Shown here: positions 49,115 to 61,382 of the stretch, piece by piece | Numbering within the stretch: position 1 is the stretch's first letter | How the letters are laid out: each line of letters begins with the position of its first letter | Assembly: GCF_003597395.2 (NCBI RefSeq) | Contig: NC_133771.1 | Coordinates: 140,092,790-140,156,789 of the forward strand | Length of the DNA stretch: 64,000 bases | DNA from: Chelonoidis abingdonii | Taxonomy: Eukaryota; Chordata; Testudines; Testudinidae | Direction: 5' to 3' | Made by a program: the position numbers and the translations under genes | The notes under the pieces: model-generated | Told to the model about the DNA's origin: nothing | The model's input: the letters and a program-made list of their open reading frames with translations, nothing else | Database searches by the model: none

Positions 49115-49192
49115 AATGAATTTTGTTATGTGCACCAATATGAAGGCGATGTGTCAAACATCACCTTCATATTGGTGCACATAAAATTCATT
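49115..49192. repeat. Long hairpin, 24 of 25 bp paired
   Basis: The arm at 49,128-49,152 (ATGTGCACCAATATGAAGG...) is the reverse complement of 49,158-49,182 except for one base, with a 5-base loop. The ATGAATTTT/AAAATTCAT flanks extend the pairing. Confidence 0.9.
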
Positions 49193-50504
49193 CTGCACAT
49201 ATGTGGGGAAAAAAGAGAGGGAACACAGGGGATGAGTGGGAGGTGGGTTGTATAAAAACTTTGGCCTAAATCTTATGAGCTATCACATTAAGTAGTAAAC
49301 TTTAGGTACTCAGTCAAATAGCAAACACTTAAATGAATATGAAGACTTCACTCTGTGAAATTCAAATAGCATAATTAAACCATTGGTATGCTGAATATCA
49401 GTTACACACGTGAAGTACGAAAAAGTACAAAACAGAGACATAATCATGTAAGTAAAGAATGAATTATATAAATGGTTCATAGCAAAGAACCAAACCAATT
49501 AATGAGAGCACCAGTTTATACACTTAAGAATTCTGAATTAGGCAAGTCTTATTTGTGCATTTGCATCTCAGCAACTGACTACCAAAAAGGCACTCAAATA
49601 ATAGGATGCTGAACACCAGCTACATAGAAAACCCTACAGTTGAGTAATGCTGAATCTTATAAGATTATTAGGGGGTCTATGGAGTGCAATTGCACCTAAT
49701 GGGATGGCAAAATCAACTAAAAGTTAGATTTCAAAAAGCAAGGGGCACAGCTTTTTAGTAGTTTGGATTTCACGAAATGCAAAGGGATAAAGACTGCACA
49801 AGTACTGTTTCCCATTCTCTCCATAGCCTCTTTGCGGGATTGTGGATCTGTGCAATAGGCTGGAGTGGCAGAATACAAGCATCACAACAAGTCATTTGGA
49901 GTGGACAGAACTTTGAGTAAAGCAAGTGAATGGATGGTTGGCAATGGCAGCGCCCCCATCCCAATCAGAGATAGGCAGTGAAGGTGCACCATATTCATCA
50001 ATAAGGTCAGGAGGAGCCACGTACCATTATCAATATTAGTTAACACCAGCATCTGGGAAAAAAATACTATTAAATTGTATCAGTTGCATCTCAAGAAGTC
50101 AAGGGCCTTTTAAAAAGGCAACACTGTAGTCATGTTGTATTGAAACATGTGTTAGTCGCCTGAAATGAATGCTAGACTCCTCTCCTGGGTTCACCTTGAC
50201 TAGCTACATGTTAAAATACAACTTGCCATGTCTATGCCAGGGTTCTTAAAGGAGTTAGTAAAACTGTTAGCTAACAAATTAAAACAAAAAAGCAAGCAAA
50301 CTTTTCTCCTAGTCCCTTGGCCTTTTCTTACATCCTACTGCCTTTATTGCTCACGAAGTACAAGATTACCCATTTGGATGAGGTGGCTCCCTCCTCAAAT
50401 GAAATGCACTGCTTTGGAAGTCAAAATGTGTAAGAAAGAACTCCAAGTGGTTCCATAATATGTGACAAACTTTTAGATTCAAGTTGGCTTTTCTGCTTAT
50501 ACAG

Positions 50505-50715
50505 CAGCATGATCCAGTGGGTTCAATGCTGGACTGAGTCTCGGAGAACAGCGCTCTAAATCCCAACTCTGTACAGGATCTGCTCCTTCCAAATCCCTTG
50601 ACCTCCATGCCTCAGTTTCCCCATCTGTAAAAGGGGAGATAAGGCTATATACCCTTGTTTGTAAAGCACTATGAGATGTAGGAATATAAAGTGCTTACAA
50701 GTACAAAGAATGATA
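50505..50715 (+). mobile_element. MIR-type SINE
   Basis: Contains CCTCAGTTTCCCCATCTGTA followed by a GTAAAGCACTATGAGATG tail, and a recognisable tRNA-like front. Confidence 0.65.
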
Positions 50716-50861
50716 TGCAACATAATATTACAGGGTCATAAGCAACTGTTTCCTGTCATTGTTTTGTCCACTGGTAGCAGATAATCTTCATTTTGTTTCG
50801 ATTCTCTGTTGGCTAGATGATAGAAGAGGCAGATCCATTTCTATATTTTTTTGCCATAGCA

Positions 50862-51173
50862 CAGGGGAAGGCAACCTATGGAACGCGTGCCAAAGGCAGC
50901 ACACGAGCTGATTTTCAGTGGCACTCACACTGCCTGGGTCCTGGCCACCAGTGTGGGGGGGATCTGCATTTTAATTTAATTTTAAATGAAGCTTCTTATA
51001 CATTTTAAAAATCTTAGTTACTTTACATACAACAATAGTTTAGTTATATATTATAGACTTATAGAAAGAGACCTTCTAAAAACGTTAAAATGTATTACTG
51101 GCACGTGAAACCAGAAATTAGAGTGAATAAATGAAGACTCGGCACACCACTTCTGAAAGGTTGCTGACCCCTG
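50862..51173 (-). mobile_element. hAT-like MITE, family 1, inverted copy
   Basis: This is the reverse of the element at 214, with nearly the same length (312 bp). It has the exact duplication CCATAGCA at 50,854-50,861 and 51,174-51,181. The shared interior includes the ACGTTAAAATGTAT and TATAGACTTATAGAAAG phrases. Confidence 0.85.
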
Positions 51174-51884
51174 CCATAGCACTTAAGTCCTGAGACAAAA
51201 CTAGAAAGCAAAATTTTATTTGAATAATAAAAAAGTCATTTAAACTCAGCTGAATTAAATGGCATGAGAAAATCAGCTAATTCTGGTTCCAACTGTTTTT
51301 TCAGAAATTCACTCACCCAACCTATAACTCTGTGTCTTCCTGTACAAGCATTATATCACACCACCAGAGCTCACTGGCTGATCATAGCTGGAAGGCACGG
51401 TACTATTTCTAGCTCTGATTTTGAAAGATATTTAGGCATCTAATGATTCAAATATAGTTGCCTAGGCACTCTTGAAAATCTGCTAAGTGCCAAAACACTT
51501 TTTAAAATCTGTCCCTAAGCCTTACGGTGGTGTCACACACAGCACACCCTTCTCAGTACTCTGAAAAGGCAAGATTTTCTGAAAGCAAGAACTGGTACAG
51601 TAGAACAATAGAAACATAAGACGTTCCTACTTGGTCTATTCCACTATGCTGTTTTGGGACACTCAGTGGCTAGGGCCAGAGGTGTCACAGAAGGTGGTAA
51701 ACCTTGTTATCTATTCATGTGTCCAATCTCTTTTTGAACTCCTCTAAAAATTAAACACAGTTCTCACCAAGTAACTTCACAGTACGGTTTCCCTCAGTTC
51801 CAGGTGCACGAAGTTATTAGGCCAATTGCACCTCTGATCACTCTTGGTCTCTTCAAGTGGACCCCATTCGGGTCCCAAGCCTCT

Positions 51885-52010
51885 AGAATCACAGAATCAT
51901 AGAATATCAGGGTTGGAAGGGACCTCAGGAGGTCTAGTCCAATCCCCTGCTCAAAGCAGGACCAATCCCCAACTAATCCCCAGCTATCATCTTTGTTAGG
52001 GTAAAATCCC
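51885..52010 (-). mobile_element. CR1 3' terminus
   Basis: It begins with the repeated octamer-like end AGAATCACAGAATCATAGAA and continues GGGTTGGAAGGGACCTCAGG, the reverse complement of the classic CR1 3' end. It stops near the TCCCCAACTAATCCCCAGC phrase. Confidence 0.75.
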
Positions 52011-52360
52011 ACGATTCTTCCACGCTCAGACTGGGCTTTGGACTGCATCCCCTGGTACTAACAATGATTATCTCAGCATATCTGACAGGCTCAGATCCTG
52101 CAGTTCTGTTTCCTCAGGGAGCAATGACTGGTATCCAGTAACCAAACAGCCTCCTTAAAGCAAAGTAATATTTTATTTAGAAAAAAAATGATGCTACAGA
52201 ACACAGACTTTAAAACCATAAACCATCTTCATTTACAGTCATATAGACAGCACTTTTGAAGTTGAGGATTGGGCTGGAGCTCAGGAACTGAAGTCGGGGG
52301 GCATGGGGGAAGAGCCGTTGTGGGCTTGAGAGAGAGAGTTCCAGCCCGAGCTGCAACTCC

Positions 52361-53071
52361 TACTCCTGGGGGAATTCTGCGCTAAAAAAAATAAAAAATT
52401 CTGTGCACAATATTTTAAAATTCTGCAAATTTTATTTGTCAAAATAACACTATATATTCATGCCAGTTTCAATTATTCTGGTAATTTATTTCAAAATAAA
52501 TGTCAGCAAGTATGTCTGTGACAATACAGACACACAGAAAAATTTCCCCAGGAGCAGAGAATTAAAGAAACCCCTATGACAACTCAGTTCCTGCTTCTCT
52601 TCTCCCTCCCCTGCAGAGCCCTGCCAGAGCACCCCTCCAAGCTGTGGGGCTCCCTCAGTCCAGACACTCACACCCTCTGCCCCATCCAGAGGCCAGCCAC
52701 ACACACACCCTGCCCCAGCACTCACACCCCCTATCCCGCAGAGCCCTGCTGCCCCACTCCTGGCCAGACACTCACAGACCCTACCCTCCTAGAGCCCAGG
52801 GATCCAGAGTAAGAAACAGCCTGCAGCTGAGTCCCATGCTTGCACAGAGTTTCCTGCATACCGCTGCCTCCTTCCTTCAGGGTGTGCTGGGAACCGCAAC
52901 TGCTAGGAACCCTTCAGTTCTCTCCCCCTGACCTTGTCTTCTGTTTGCAAGCTAGTGGCAGCCAACATCTCTGCAGCCCACTTCTGTGGGGAAAAAAGGA
53001 AATTCTGCACACTCAACATTAATTTCTGCAAATCCTGCATTGCGCAGTGGCTCAGAATTCCCTCAGGAGTA
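52361..53071 (+). mobile_element. Large MITE, GGAATTCTG family
   Basis: A 711-bp element with ends TACTCCTGGGGGAATTCTG and CAGAATTCCCTCAGGAGTA, which are inverted copies with one mismatch. The AT-rich first quarter is followed by a C-rich core. Open frames inside show no transposase features. Confidence 0.75.
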
Positions 53072-55337
53072 TACATTGCTATTTTTAAAGAGCAAGCATG
53101 AGTCCTGCTAGCCCAAGTCTGTTGACTTGGGGTAGGAGGCTCACTCCAAAGTACTGCATAGACGGACCCTTATTCTATTCATATCCATTATTACTTATCA
53201 GTATTCTTAGACTATGCAGTAGCTCCATGTCCAGCATATCATGTTTATGTTGTTTCCCATGCCCTGATGTAAATAATCTAGGTCTCTATACCTTTGTTAG
53301 TGTGGTAAACTGGCATTTTTGATATGGCCTTTTTCAGTCAAGAGGATGTTTTGTTGGTTAGCATATCACATCAAGCAGCTGTTCCCCAATGCCTTCCTTT
53401 TGACATGTTGTAGGGGTCTCCTGGAAGCTCCATGATAACATTCTGCCATCCACCTAAAGGGGATTATTTTTCTGCCTCATATTTTTCTGGATGCTGCTAA
53501 CTCATCCTTGCCAAAGATGACTAATCTCTGGTGCTTCTGAAGAACATTTTTTTTTTCTTTTGAGGGATCAAATTGTACCAAATGGTGCATCAAAGGCCAA
53601 ATTCTGCTCTGATGTTAGCAGGAATTGGACAAATATTTGAGTGTAAAATCTGGCCCTCCATGTTTTTTGGGGCACCATGCACATTTACAGAGCTTGATAA
53701 ATACTTCTTATTCAGTAATTATATAGCATGCCGTCTATATTTTAACAAACAAGGAAAATTTAGCTGGTCATCTCTTCATTGCAAGGGCTTTGTCATTTTA
53801 AATATGCAGCATCACTGGTTTTCAGATAAGCTGTATTAAAAAAAGGAAGATTTGAAGCCATTGTACAAATTTTCCTCTGCTTCAGAATACAATCTTAAAC
53901 CAAGCGAGTGTGCTACAGAACTAGATCTAAGAAGCCATCTATTTACTTATGTCTTCTTGCAACAACTGAGATTGGTTGGGCTGGAATTATTAAAGGTCAT
54001 GTAGGATAGTCTTAAGAGTTTGGGAGCTGTGGCTTTCCTTCAGAGGCCCATAACTTTACTGTCTTCAACACTTGCCAATCTACATCTGTAGTGTCCTTAG
54101 GGACAAAGCTCAATACATTTTTAGTTTTATTGTTTGCGGCAAGGAGTAGATTTCTTTTCTCAAGCCAGTTCTATAATTTATTGGGCCATGCAGAAGACTA
54201 GGACTAAGCCCAGCCATGCTAACTTTTTTTCATACAAGTAGTCCTGTTTATTTCAATGAGACTGGACAGCGGCCATATGAGATAAGATTATTCATACGGA
54301 TAATGGTTTGCAACTCAGGCCCAACACTGCAAGGAAATCCCTATTGCATTAGGAGAATGAACAGCCAAACTAGAGTCTTACAGTTGTGTGATGAAGTATA
54401 AACATACTGAAGGGACTCACAGAAACAAGAGTTAGAAGGTTTGCTGTTGCAGACACATTATACACAACAGAAGCATGACAAAAATATGTAAATCCGAAAT
54501 CACCACACTATAATATTCACTATCTACGCTATCTCCCCAGTCTATACCATACATTCTTCCCTGCCCCCCTGTGCACAGCGGTGGGAGGGGCACCTCCCTT
54601 TAAACTGGGTCTTACTCTGACCACACTTATCCTATGTACAGAACAATTTCAGGTAAGACAGAATTATTCTACTGTCTCCCCTTCTCCACAGTTACATGTG
54701 ACAAAAAAAAAAAAACCCAACTGCCTAGCATTAAACTCCCCACCTGCTAAGGCACAGCTAACTGGCACCATTGTTAACTGCCCACAGAAGAGGTAAAGGA
54801 TATGCATAGCAGGACCATGCTGCTAGCACTGAAAGTATAATTTTCTTATCATATAGTAACTTCCAAAAACCATCACTACAGAGGGGTTGCAGAATGCAAA
54901 CAGAAACGTTTCTCAGACTCATTCTTGTACCATCATTGATCCTAAATGTGGCAAGATGATAGCAAAGAGATGTTACTTACCTTGCATGATAACTGAAGCT
55001 CTTTGAGATGCTTTATCCCTATGGATGCTCCATTTCAGAATGTGCATGCACTCTTGATCATGGCTTTTGCCAGCAATGTCCACTGGTCTGTGCCTGTGCC
55101 CTACTCATGCCTGGTGTGAGTATATATAGGGAATAGTGGGCCCACTGCCATTCCAGTTCCTTCTCAACCCTGAAGTCCAAGAATGACGCTGAAGCAGAGT
55201 GGAAGGAGAGTGGTTAATGGAGCATCCATAGGGACAAAACATCTCAAAGAACTCTGGTTACTGTATAAGTAACCTCTTCTTTGAGAAATTGTTCCTATGG
55301 GAGCTCCACTTCAGGAGATTCCTGAGCAGAACCTCTA

Positions 55338-55544
55338 TTATGGAAGTATGTGCTGAAGAGGCAGATTTATAACAGAGCACAGAACAGTGATACCAAAAGC
55401 CACGTCAGCTCTGGAAGCATGCACAGTGCTGTGAAAAAAAGCATGCACCAATGAGCAAGTAGCAGCTTTACAAATATCCGAGAGGGATATGTACTTCAGT
55501 AAGGCTACAAAGGTAGACTGGGAACAGGTGGAATGAGCAATCAC
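55338..55544 (-). pseudogene. DIRS copy B tyrosine recombinase C-terminal remnant
   Basis: A minus-strand frame of 68 codons contains STFVALLKYISLSDICKAAT, aligned by eye with the ADI-KAATW helix of copy A, including the residues that follow (HAFFHS). It ends close to the internal complementary repeat, as expected. The conserved Trp after KAAT is replaced by Cys and the rest of the domain is disrupted by inserted repeats. Confidence 0.65.
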
Positions 55545-55594
55545 TCCAGCAGGGCTTTATAACAGACTAATATGCACCCTGACATATATTTAAC

Positions 55595-55745
55595 ATAAAA
55601 TAGCCATACTAGGTCAGACCAAAGGTCCATCTAGCCCAGTATCCTATCTTCCAACAGTGGCCAATGCCAGGTGCCCCAGAGGGAATGAACAGAATAGGTA
55701 ATCATCAAGTGATCCATCCTGTCATCCATTCCCAGCTTCTATTTA
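55595..55745 (-). mobile_element. CR1-type LINE 3' UTR fragment inside DIRS copy B
   Basis: This block is nearly identical to the fragment at 4510 (CATACTAGGTCAGACC through CCCAGAGGGAATGAACAG). It sits between recombinase remnants of DIRS copy B and therefore inserted after it. Confidence 0.65.
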
Positions 55746-55994
55746 TTATTATAGTCTTTACAGATTAGGTGCCTTCATTCGTTCTGTGATAGAGATGAAA
55801 AGTCAAAGAGAAGCCCTGAAGGGCTCAGTCCTGTTGAGGTAAAAAGCAAGTCTTGCATCTAGTGATCGGAGACTAGCCTCCCTCTAAGAGTGACATTTGG
55901 GGTAAAACACCATTAAATGGATGTCTTAATGTGGAACTCTAAAGATATACCTTAGGTAGAAAACAAGAGTCTGGACATATCACCTTTCATTGAT

Positions 55995-58250
55995 GGATTG
56001 CTAACGGGCCCATGGGGCCATGCTCCCAGCCAATTAGGGGGCTCCAGAAAGATGGGCACACCATCCCCAGCAGACATCCACTGCAGGGCAGCAGAAGCAT
56101 GGAGCCCTGGTAGAAGCACTGGATGTGCAGGGCAAGGGAAGCCCCTACGTCCCGATTCCTGCTGCAGCCCCGGGACTGGAGGAGCTCAAGCCGCAGCTTC
56201 AGGGCTGGGGGAAGCTCTCACTCCCTGCCATGGCCCCAGGCTGTGGTGGGGGGACAGAGCTTCTCCAGTCTTGGGGCCATGCGGGGGGAAGAAAGGAGCA
56301 AACGGATTGCAGGGCAGTAGTGGGGGGGGGCAAGGTGGGATGGGGCTGGACTGTGGGTAGAACAGGGGTGGGGAGAAGGGACAGAAAGGTGTGGGGCCAC
56401 GGGTGGGGTTGCAGGCAGGAGTACAGAGGGCCCCGCCCCCTGCTCTGGCCCAGATCCCCACAAAACCTTAATCTACCTCTGCCACCTTTCTATGATAAAA
56501 CACTGTGTATGGTGAGTCACCCACTAGGGCCCCTAGCTCTCCTACCCTCACAGCCAAGGTGATATCTGTAAAGAACAAAATGTTGAAAGAGAGATGAAGG
56601 AGGGAACAGCTATTCATAGGTTCAAATGCGGGTTTTCTCAGCACATTTAGAACTATGTTGAGGTTCCATGGAGGATAATGTTCCTCGACAGCAGGAAAAA
56701 GGTTTAACAGGCCTTCAATGAACCTTGCAGTAGTTGGGTGAGTGAAGACTGAAAACTCTTCAATGGGGTGGCAGAGTGAAAAGCTGTAAAGGCAGCTAGG
56801 TGAACCTAAACTTAGCTCAGAGATAATCCGGTGGTTTTCAAATTTTGCAGACTAGGGCATGCTGGAAAAATGAGACTCAAGGAGGTATAGCTCAGAGGCA
56901 GCACAGAGTCTGAAAAGATTTTCACTTTTTACAGGTAGGTTTTCTTTGTAGTGGATTTTCTACTATTGAACAGTACTGTTTGGAGATCTGGAGATCAGTC
57001 CTTTCCTACGCCAGAGAGGCATCAAGTAGCCACGCCCTGAGGTTAAGCGACAAGAGATGGCAGTGAGTCGTGGTTCCTGACTCCCGGGTAAGGAGACCTG
57101 CTGTCAGAGGAAAGTGGAGAGGTGGGTTGCAAGGACAGTCAAAGGAGCTCTCGGAACCATACTTGCCTCGGTCATGGTGATGCTATGAGGATGGACATTG
57201 ACATGGGCGGCGAGTTCTATGGGCCTGTGGTGCCTGGGCACCAGAAATATTCCTGGTGCCCAGGCACCACGGGCCCAGCTCCACCTCTGTCTGAGGCAGG
57301 TACCGGTCTCTCCCTCGGCCCCGCCTTTTGCTACCAGGTGCTTCCCCTCCCCCCCCACATCTCCCGGGGCATTTAAAACAGCTCGAGGCCCCCACTCACC
57401 ACTAGCAGTGCAGCAGAGCTGAGTGACTTCCTGCCTGCTCACTCCACATGGCTTCAGGTGTCTCCCTGCAGCCCCTGGGCGGGGTGGGTCTGTATCCCAC
57501 CCCAAGTGCCCCAGTGGCCAGTGGAAAGCTGTGAGGGTAGTGCCTGGGGGTAGCAGCACATGGAGACTCCTGGCCGCTCTGCCTAGGAGCCCCAGGTAAG
57601 TGCCACACACCCCTCCCCATCTGCTCCCAGAACCTGCATGCCCCCTCTGGCCCCCAAACTCCCTCTCAGAGCCTGCACCCTCTATTCAGCCCCCAAACTC
57701 CCTTCCAAAGCCTGCACTCCCACTCCAGCCCAGAGCCTACACCCAAACTCACTCCCAGAGTCTGAACCCCTCATACCCTCCTGCACCCCCAACCCCTGCC
57801 CCAACCTGCACACAGCCCCCAAAATCTGTCCCAGAGCTTGCACCCCCCACTCCCTTCCCACACATCCCCTCCTGCCTCAAAACTCACTCCCAGAGACTGC
57901 ACCCTAACCCTCTGCACTCCCTCCCAGAGCCTGCACCCCTCATCCCTTCTATATCCCCACCTCCTGCCTGGAGCCTGCACCCAAACTCCATCCCAGAGCC
58001 TGCACCCCAGACCCCCCCAAACTCCCTTCCAGAGCCCAACCTCTCAGCTGTCCTGCATCCCAATCCCCTGCCCCAGCCCAGGGCCCACACCCCAGATCTC
58101 CTCCCTCACACCCAAATTCCCTCCCAGAGCCTTAGGCAGGTTGGGGGGGTGGAGTTTGGGGGGGGGGGGCGGGGTGGGTTCTGGGCACCATCAAAATTTC
58201 TACAGATCTGCCACTCCGGGCCATTGATCTCTCCTGTTTCAACTTGTTCA
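55995..58250. repeat. GC-rich inserted repeats in DIRS copy B
   Basis: Two GC-rich blocks (about 55,995-56,545 and 57,080-58,250) separate remnants of DIRS copy B. The second is a C-rich array of CTCCCAGAGCCTGCACCC-like phrases and contains a long hairpin at 57,221-57,276. These are probably MITEs or their decayed interiors; I cannot fix their ends. Open frames of up to 219 codons here come from base composition. Confidence 0.5.
57221..57276. repeat. Long GC-rich hairpin, 23 of 24 bp paired
   Basis: The arms at 57,221-57,244 and 57,253-57,276 (CTGGTGCCCAGGCACCAC...) pair around an 8-base AT-rich loop. Confidence 0.9.
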
Positions 58251-58328
58251 GGACTTTGAAGAGCAAAGGCATTAGGGGATTCCTGAAGGGATAACTACAG
58301 TATCTCCCAGCTAGTTCTAACTGCCACC

Positions 58329-58662
58329 AGCGCCGACTTTGTCCTTTCCCAGATGGCTGCTTGACCCCCACTCCTCCTCAGGCCCTGCCCCTACTCCACC
58401 CTGCCTCTTCCCACTTCCTCCCCTGAACGTCCCTGCCCTCACTCCTACACTCCCAGAGCCTCCTGCACGCCACTAAACAGCTGATCCATAGTGGGCGGGA
58501 GATGCTGGGGGTAGGGACTGATTGATGAGGCTGCCACTGGGCAGGAGGCGCGGGGGGAGGGGGAGGAGCTGATGGGGGGCTGCCAGCGGGTGCGAAGCAC
58601 TCATTTTTCCCCCCAGGGGTGCTCCAGCTCCAGAGTACCCATGGAGTCGGCACCTATGCTGA
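58329..58662. mobile_element. MITE-like repeat, GTGCTGACTTCC family, in DIRS copy B
   Basis: Starts AGCGCCGACTTTGTCC and ends ATGGAGTCGGCACCTATG. It has the same internal organisation as the copy at 48,512 and is inserted in the DIRS B remnant. Confidence 0.55.
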
Positions 58663-59289
58663 CTGCATATTCCTCTCAACCAGAACCATCAGCACTTCAC
58701 ACTGGAGGACATCACAAACAGATTTCTTTCCAGAAGACTCAAGATAAGGCAAATCTTCTGGAATACTGCATCGATGAGCTCTCACTTGTAGTCGTGGCCC
58801 AAAAATCTGCTCAGGGAGACTGCTACTATGTTCCATAACCCCAATAGATAAACCATTGATCTCTCTGTGTCCTGCAATATGCATCATTCCATAGTTTTAT
58901 GGATTCTGTGCACAAGAACTGGGATCTTGCTCTTCCTTGACAATTTACATAACACATTGCTGTTCTGTTGTCCAACATGGGTCTGACTGAGGGGTCCCAG
59001 ATATGCTGTAGAAAGCAATGGCAAGTGTAATGGACTGCCCTGAGTCTAAAATGTTGATATGGAGAGCAATCTCCTGGGGAGTCCCCTTGCCTTGAGCTGT
59101 GAAGTCAGTGAAGGTGAGTGCCCCAACCTGGCAGAGAGGCATCTGTGGTGATCTTTGGGGGAGGCAGATTTGAGAACAGTACTCCCATACAGACCTTTTA
59201 GGGTTTTTTCGCCCCCGTTGAGGGAGTTGAGGACCTTCTGGGTATTGATACCTGCTTGGACAGACGGTGTTTTTTGGGTGTGTAGACTA

Positions 59290-60000
59290 TTTAGTCAGGC
59301 TTGAAGATAATGGGAGTGTAATCTTGCCAAGGATGGTATGAATTTACAGGCTGCCACATGGCCTGGGAGCTGAAGGTTTGTGGGCTCTGTTATATTGTAG
59401 AAATGAGGCTGGGTATCATAGCAAACCTGCCTGTGAGTAAGTATGCTCTGGCAATAGTAGAGTCTAGAGGAGCCCCTGTGAAGTTTGTCCGTTTTGTGGG
59501 TATGAGCGCAGACTTTTGCATTAAGGCAGAGGTCTAAAGAGCCTTGCTGGATGCTGACTGTCACTCAAGAAATGAGCAACCCTTCAGAAGCTAATTGGCC
59601 AGGTAGGAAAATGGGATTATCTCCATTTGACTGATATGGGCTGCAACAGCTAAGAACCTTTGTAAAGATCCTTGGGGCGGTGGACAGGCTGAAGGGTAGG
59701 ACGCAGTATTGGTAATGATCCCTACCACCAACGAAACATCTGTGGGAAGAGTGCATAGATATATGAAAATAAGCATCCTGAAGGTCCAGAGAGACAAACT
59801 AATCTTCCAATTCCAGAGGGAGAATTACCATTCCAGCTGCCAGAGTTACCATTCTGAACCACTGCGACACGAGAGCGGGAGAGAGCTGGAGCTGAACTGA
59901 ATGGAGTAGTCTGTTGAAATCACTTCCAGGATCCATCTGTCGAGGTGATGAGCGGCCAGGAAGGAGTGGACCCATGGGCAGTGCTGACAAAATCTCTGAT
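59290..60000 (-). pseudogene. DIRS copy B reverse transcriptase remnant
   Basis: Overlapping minus-strand frames read through the RT domain with several frameshifts. From right to left they show VSQWFRMVTLAAGM, then CVLPFSLSTAPRIFTKVL (the palm segment before the catalytic site), then FLPGQLASEGLL, where the YLDDWL catalytic block should be but is mutated. LQLPGHVAACKF and SLARLHSHYLQA follow. No frame is intact. Confidence 0.7.
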
Positions 60001-60177
60001 CAAAAATGCATGAGCACATACACATCCTGAAGTGGAGCACCCATAGGTAAAATTACTTGAAGAATAAAATTTCTGGTAGCTGAGAAATGTTAGACAGTTG
60101 TTTAGAATTGTGGAAGTTCCAAGATATCAGCATCAGAGTATCCCAATGTTTTCCTTTTTTAAAATCAGTATCTCCTA

Positions 60178-60297
60178 GGGTGACCAGACAGCAAATGTGA
60201 AAAATCGTGACAGGAGGTGGGGGGCAATAGGTGCCTATGTAAGAAAAACACCCAAAAGTCAGGACTGTCCCTATAAAATCAGGACATCTGGTCACCC
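60178..60297 (+). mobile_element. Short MITE (GGGTGACCAGA family)
   Basis: A 120-bp element with ends GGGTGACCAGACAGC and CATCTGGTCACCCT, flanked by TA on both sides. Related copies are at 63,571 and, inverted and truncated, at 10,313. Confidence 0.75.
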
Positions 60298-61313
60298 TAA
60301 TATCTCCACTCTGCACCCAATTCCTCTTAGTATTTTTAACCAGTACTTTATATAGAGTATACATGTGGATATGCCTTTGCCAGTGCAACCTAGTGTCCAC
60401 AAAAAATAAATAAATAAAAATCCTAGGAATGAAATGAGTTTGTTTTATTTTGTTAGGTACTTGAAGGCTTTCCAGCTTGGGTGATCCATAAATAATTAAA
60501 ATATTTTATTAAAATTCAACACCAGTGTTTTCATCTTAGGCAACTACTATATCCAATACCACAACCAACAGCCTCCAGGAATTCCAGGTTTCTCATGCCC
60601 TCTATCAGATTCCACCTGTTTTCAGAACACAGGATCTAAAATATGACTGAATTAATCTATCATTTCACAAGTACAAATTCTTATATAATTCACTTAAAAT
60701 CTCATTCTGATCTTTTTCCATAAACAATTAAAAATGCAAGCACACGGTTATTTTATTTCATGCTTTCTTATTGTTCAGTATTTCCAATGTCTCTGGTTTC
60801 TGTTCCATAGGTTTTTTTTTTTCATATTTCACATTTCAGCTATTTTCACCTCCTAATTTTATTAGGCTTCCTATTTGTGTGAGTAACAACTGTTCTTTTC
60901 CTCTATAATTATGAAAGTTATTTTATTGTAATGTTTTCTATTTATAGCATTTTTTATATTTTAGTTCCTCTGCATTTTTATTTCATTCCCAACCTTATTT
61001 TATTCCTGCATTTTTCCTATAGGAGAAAAAGATGCCGAACTGGTTTTCTATCCTCTTCTCATTTTTGCTGGAGAAAATGGAACTCTAACATTTATTATTA
61101 ATTTACTAAAATAAGACAGTAAAAAGTACAACCCAGCCCAAAGAGAGGTAACAAAACGTCCGCAAAAAGATGCTATTATGGCTAAGGGATGCTCTTAGGC
61201 TCAGTTAATTAGTGTATGTAAAGCAACTTGAGACCATCATTGTAAAGTGCTATTTAAGGGCCCAATTCTGCACATACAGAAATTTTACTCATGTAAGTTC
61301 AGTAATTGCCTTA

Positions 61314-61382
61314 ACAGGATTGTTTATGTGAGGTAAAGCTACTGACACAGGATTGTTTATGTGAGGTAAAGCTACTGACACA
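61314..61382. repeat. 33-bp tandem duplication
   Basis: A unit containing TTTATGTGAGGTAAAGCTAC occurs twice in a row without a mismatch (copies at 61,317-61,349 and 61,350-61,382). Confidence 0.9.

Larger units (their letters stand above)
54974..60064 (-). mobile_element. DIRS-type retrotransposon, heavily decayed and invaded (copy B)
   Basis: The left end (54,974-55,330) shows the same terminal repeat plus inverted internal repeat as copy A, and a short right terminus is seen at about 60,026-60,060. Recombinase remnants (ISLSDICKAAT, frame 55,338-55,544) lie near the left end. Reverse transcriptase remnants (HYQYCVLPFSLSTAPRIFTK, frame 59,565-59,756; LQLPGHVAACKFIPSLARLH, frame 59,295-59,564) lie near the right end. 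The gag region is absent, since RT sequence runs almost to the terminus. A CR1 fragment and GC-rich MITEs have inserted into it. Confidence 0.75.

Noticed and set aside
57600..58259. 219-codon Pro-rich frame
   Set aside because: It arises from a C-rich repetitive block; repeated CTCCCAGAGCCTGC-like phrases give Pro/Ser-rich readings in every frame.
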